64,000 bases of DNA from Ferrovibrio terrae (GTDB lineage Bacteria > Pseudomonadota > Alphaproteobacteria > Ferrovibrionales > Ferrovibrionaceae): assembly GCF_007197755.1 (NCBI RefSeq), contig NZ_CP041636.1, positions 780,001 to 844,000 of the forward strand, written 5' to 3'. Positions 63,430 to 64,000 of the stretch are shown in pieces. The position numbers and the translations under genes were made by a program. Numbering within the stretch: position 1 is the first letter of the stretch; each line of letters opens with the position of its first letter. The notes below the pieces were generated by a model. It searched no databases. It worked only from the letters and a program-made list of their open reading frames with translations, and was not told the DNA's origin.

Positions 63430-64000
63430 TTACTGATCGGCGCGAATGGCCGACGCGATCTCGCGCAATGCCCGCGACAGCACCGGATCGCTGACGCGTG
63501 ACTGCAGCAGGATGGCGGTCTCGGGCAACTCCGGCAGGCGCTGCCTTTTCGTCCATTCCGTCATGCCCGGCAACCGCGCGCGGCGACCCAGCACGGCCAC
63601 ACCCAGTCCCGCCGCGACAGCCGCGGTGAGCGCGCCAACGCCGCCGCCGGTGAAACTCTCCGACCAGCGGATTTTCGCGCTGTCTAATGCTTTGATGGCG
63701 GATGCCCGCACGGTGCAGGGCGCAGCGAGCGCCAGCAGCGGCAGCGGCTCACCCGCACGCCATTCGAAACCGGGAGCCGCAAACCAGCCGAGCCGGTCGC
63801 GCAGCAGCAGCTCCGCGCCGCGCGGTGTTGTCTTGCCGACATGATGCAGGATCGCCGCGTCGATCTTTCCGGTGTCAAACGCCTCCGACAGATCGCGCGA
63901 CAGGCCGATGCGGACTTCAAGCCGCAGGCCGGGCAGCCGGCCGCGCAACTGCGCCAGCAGGCCGGGCAGCTGCGCCCCCACGGCCTGATCGCTGATGCCG
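63430..64000 (-). CDS. LysR-family regulator, C-terminal part; 5' end beyond window
   Basis: About 190 residues of effector-binding domain reach the window edge in an open frame. LSRDLSEAFDTGKIDAAILHH and SESFTGGGVGALTAAVAAGLGVAVLG are the characteristic segments of the LysR substrate-binding fold; the DNA-binding domain would lie beyond base 64000. The apparent start at 63981 is internal. Convergent with doxX. Confidence 0.85.
   Translation of the reverse strand, partial: GISDQAVGAQLPGLLAQLRGRLPGLRLEVRIGLSRDLSEAFDTGKIDAAILHHVGKTTPRGAELLLRDRLGWFAAPGFEWRAGEPLPLLALAAPCTVRASAIKALDSAKIRWSESFTGGGVGALTAAVAAGLGVAVLGRRARLPGMTEWTKRQRLPELPETAILLQSRVSDPVLSRALREIASAIRADQ

Overview
The window is about 64 kb of high-GC bacterial chromosome. 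Gene content and order point to an alphaproteobacterium, probably Rhodospirillales or a close relative. Indicators are TIGR02302/DUF4175 after lysA, ftsE-ftsX followed by HAD, YdcF and PlsC genes, a DUF2125/tyrA/hisC/chorismate mutase/metX/metW/gloB block, ffs-dnaX-ybaB-recR, and many intergenic palindromes of the type common in that class. This is inference from gene families; no 16S gene or other marker RNA is present. Most of the window is dense housekeeping sequence with no gap between genes above about 300 bp.

Layout. 1-4.3 kb: a truncated M23 peptidase, a GcvA-like LysR regulator, rhodanese, GST and a PLP-dependent sulfur amino-acid enzyme. 4.3-4.7 kb: a small GIY-YIG nuclease gene enclosed by perfect 32-bp inverted hairpin repeats. 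4.75-9.1 kb: clpB with a heat-shock-like promoter, then two orphan HTH proteins separated by palindromic repeats; one carries a 13-copy 10-bp coding repeat. 9.2-14 kb: asnB, then etfB-etfA-hbd. 14-20.6 kb: tlpA-like gene divergent from argH-lptM-lysA-TIGR02302-VOC. 20.6-26.5 kb: a degenerate receiver protein, an MJ0042/DUF3426 protein, and ftsE-ftsX-HAD-ydcF-plsC-hypothetical. 26.5-28 kb: a lower-GC island with a Panacea (SocA-like) antitoxin-type gene and an unknown 244-residue partner.

28.2-33.5 kb: nrdJ (B12-dependent ribonucleotide reductase), HAD hydrolase, AMP-binding enzyme, ChaC-like and EamA genes. 34.5-42.9 kb: aromatic and methionine biosynthesis (tyrA, hisC, chorismate mutase, metX-metW), methyltransferase, gloB and a solute-binding protein. 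43-45.9 kb: recR, ybaB, dnaX and the 4.5S SRP RNA. 46-51.7 kb: nudC, a DOPA-dioxygenase family gene, a MetX-like hydrolase, meaB, DUF3108 and CheY-like genes. 52-55.6 kb: the ffh-rpsP-rimM-trmD-rplS translation operon with a readable promoter and terminator. 55.7-60.7 kb: an exceptionally large sensor protein with two kinase modules and three receivers. 60.8-64 kb: hemerythrin, HxlR/GST divergent pair, DoxX with a structured leader, and a truncated LysR regulator.

The strongest candidates for undescribed biology are the GIY-YIG gene with REP-like inverted repeats plus a geneless relative at 8.3 kb, the Panacea-linked unknown gene, and the 10-bp repeat that could switch a reading frame.
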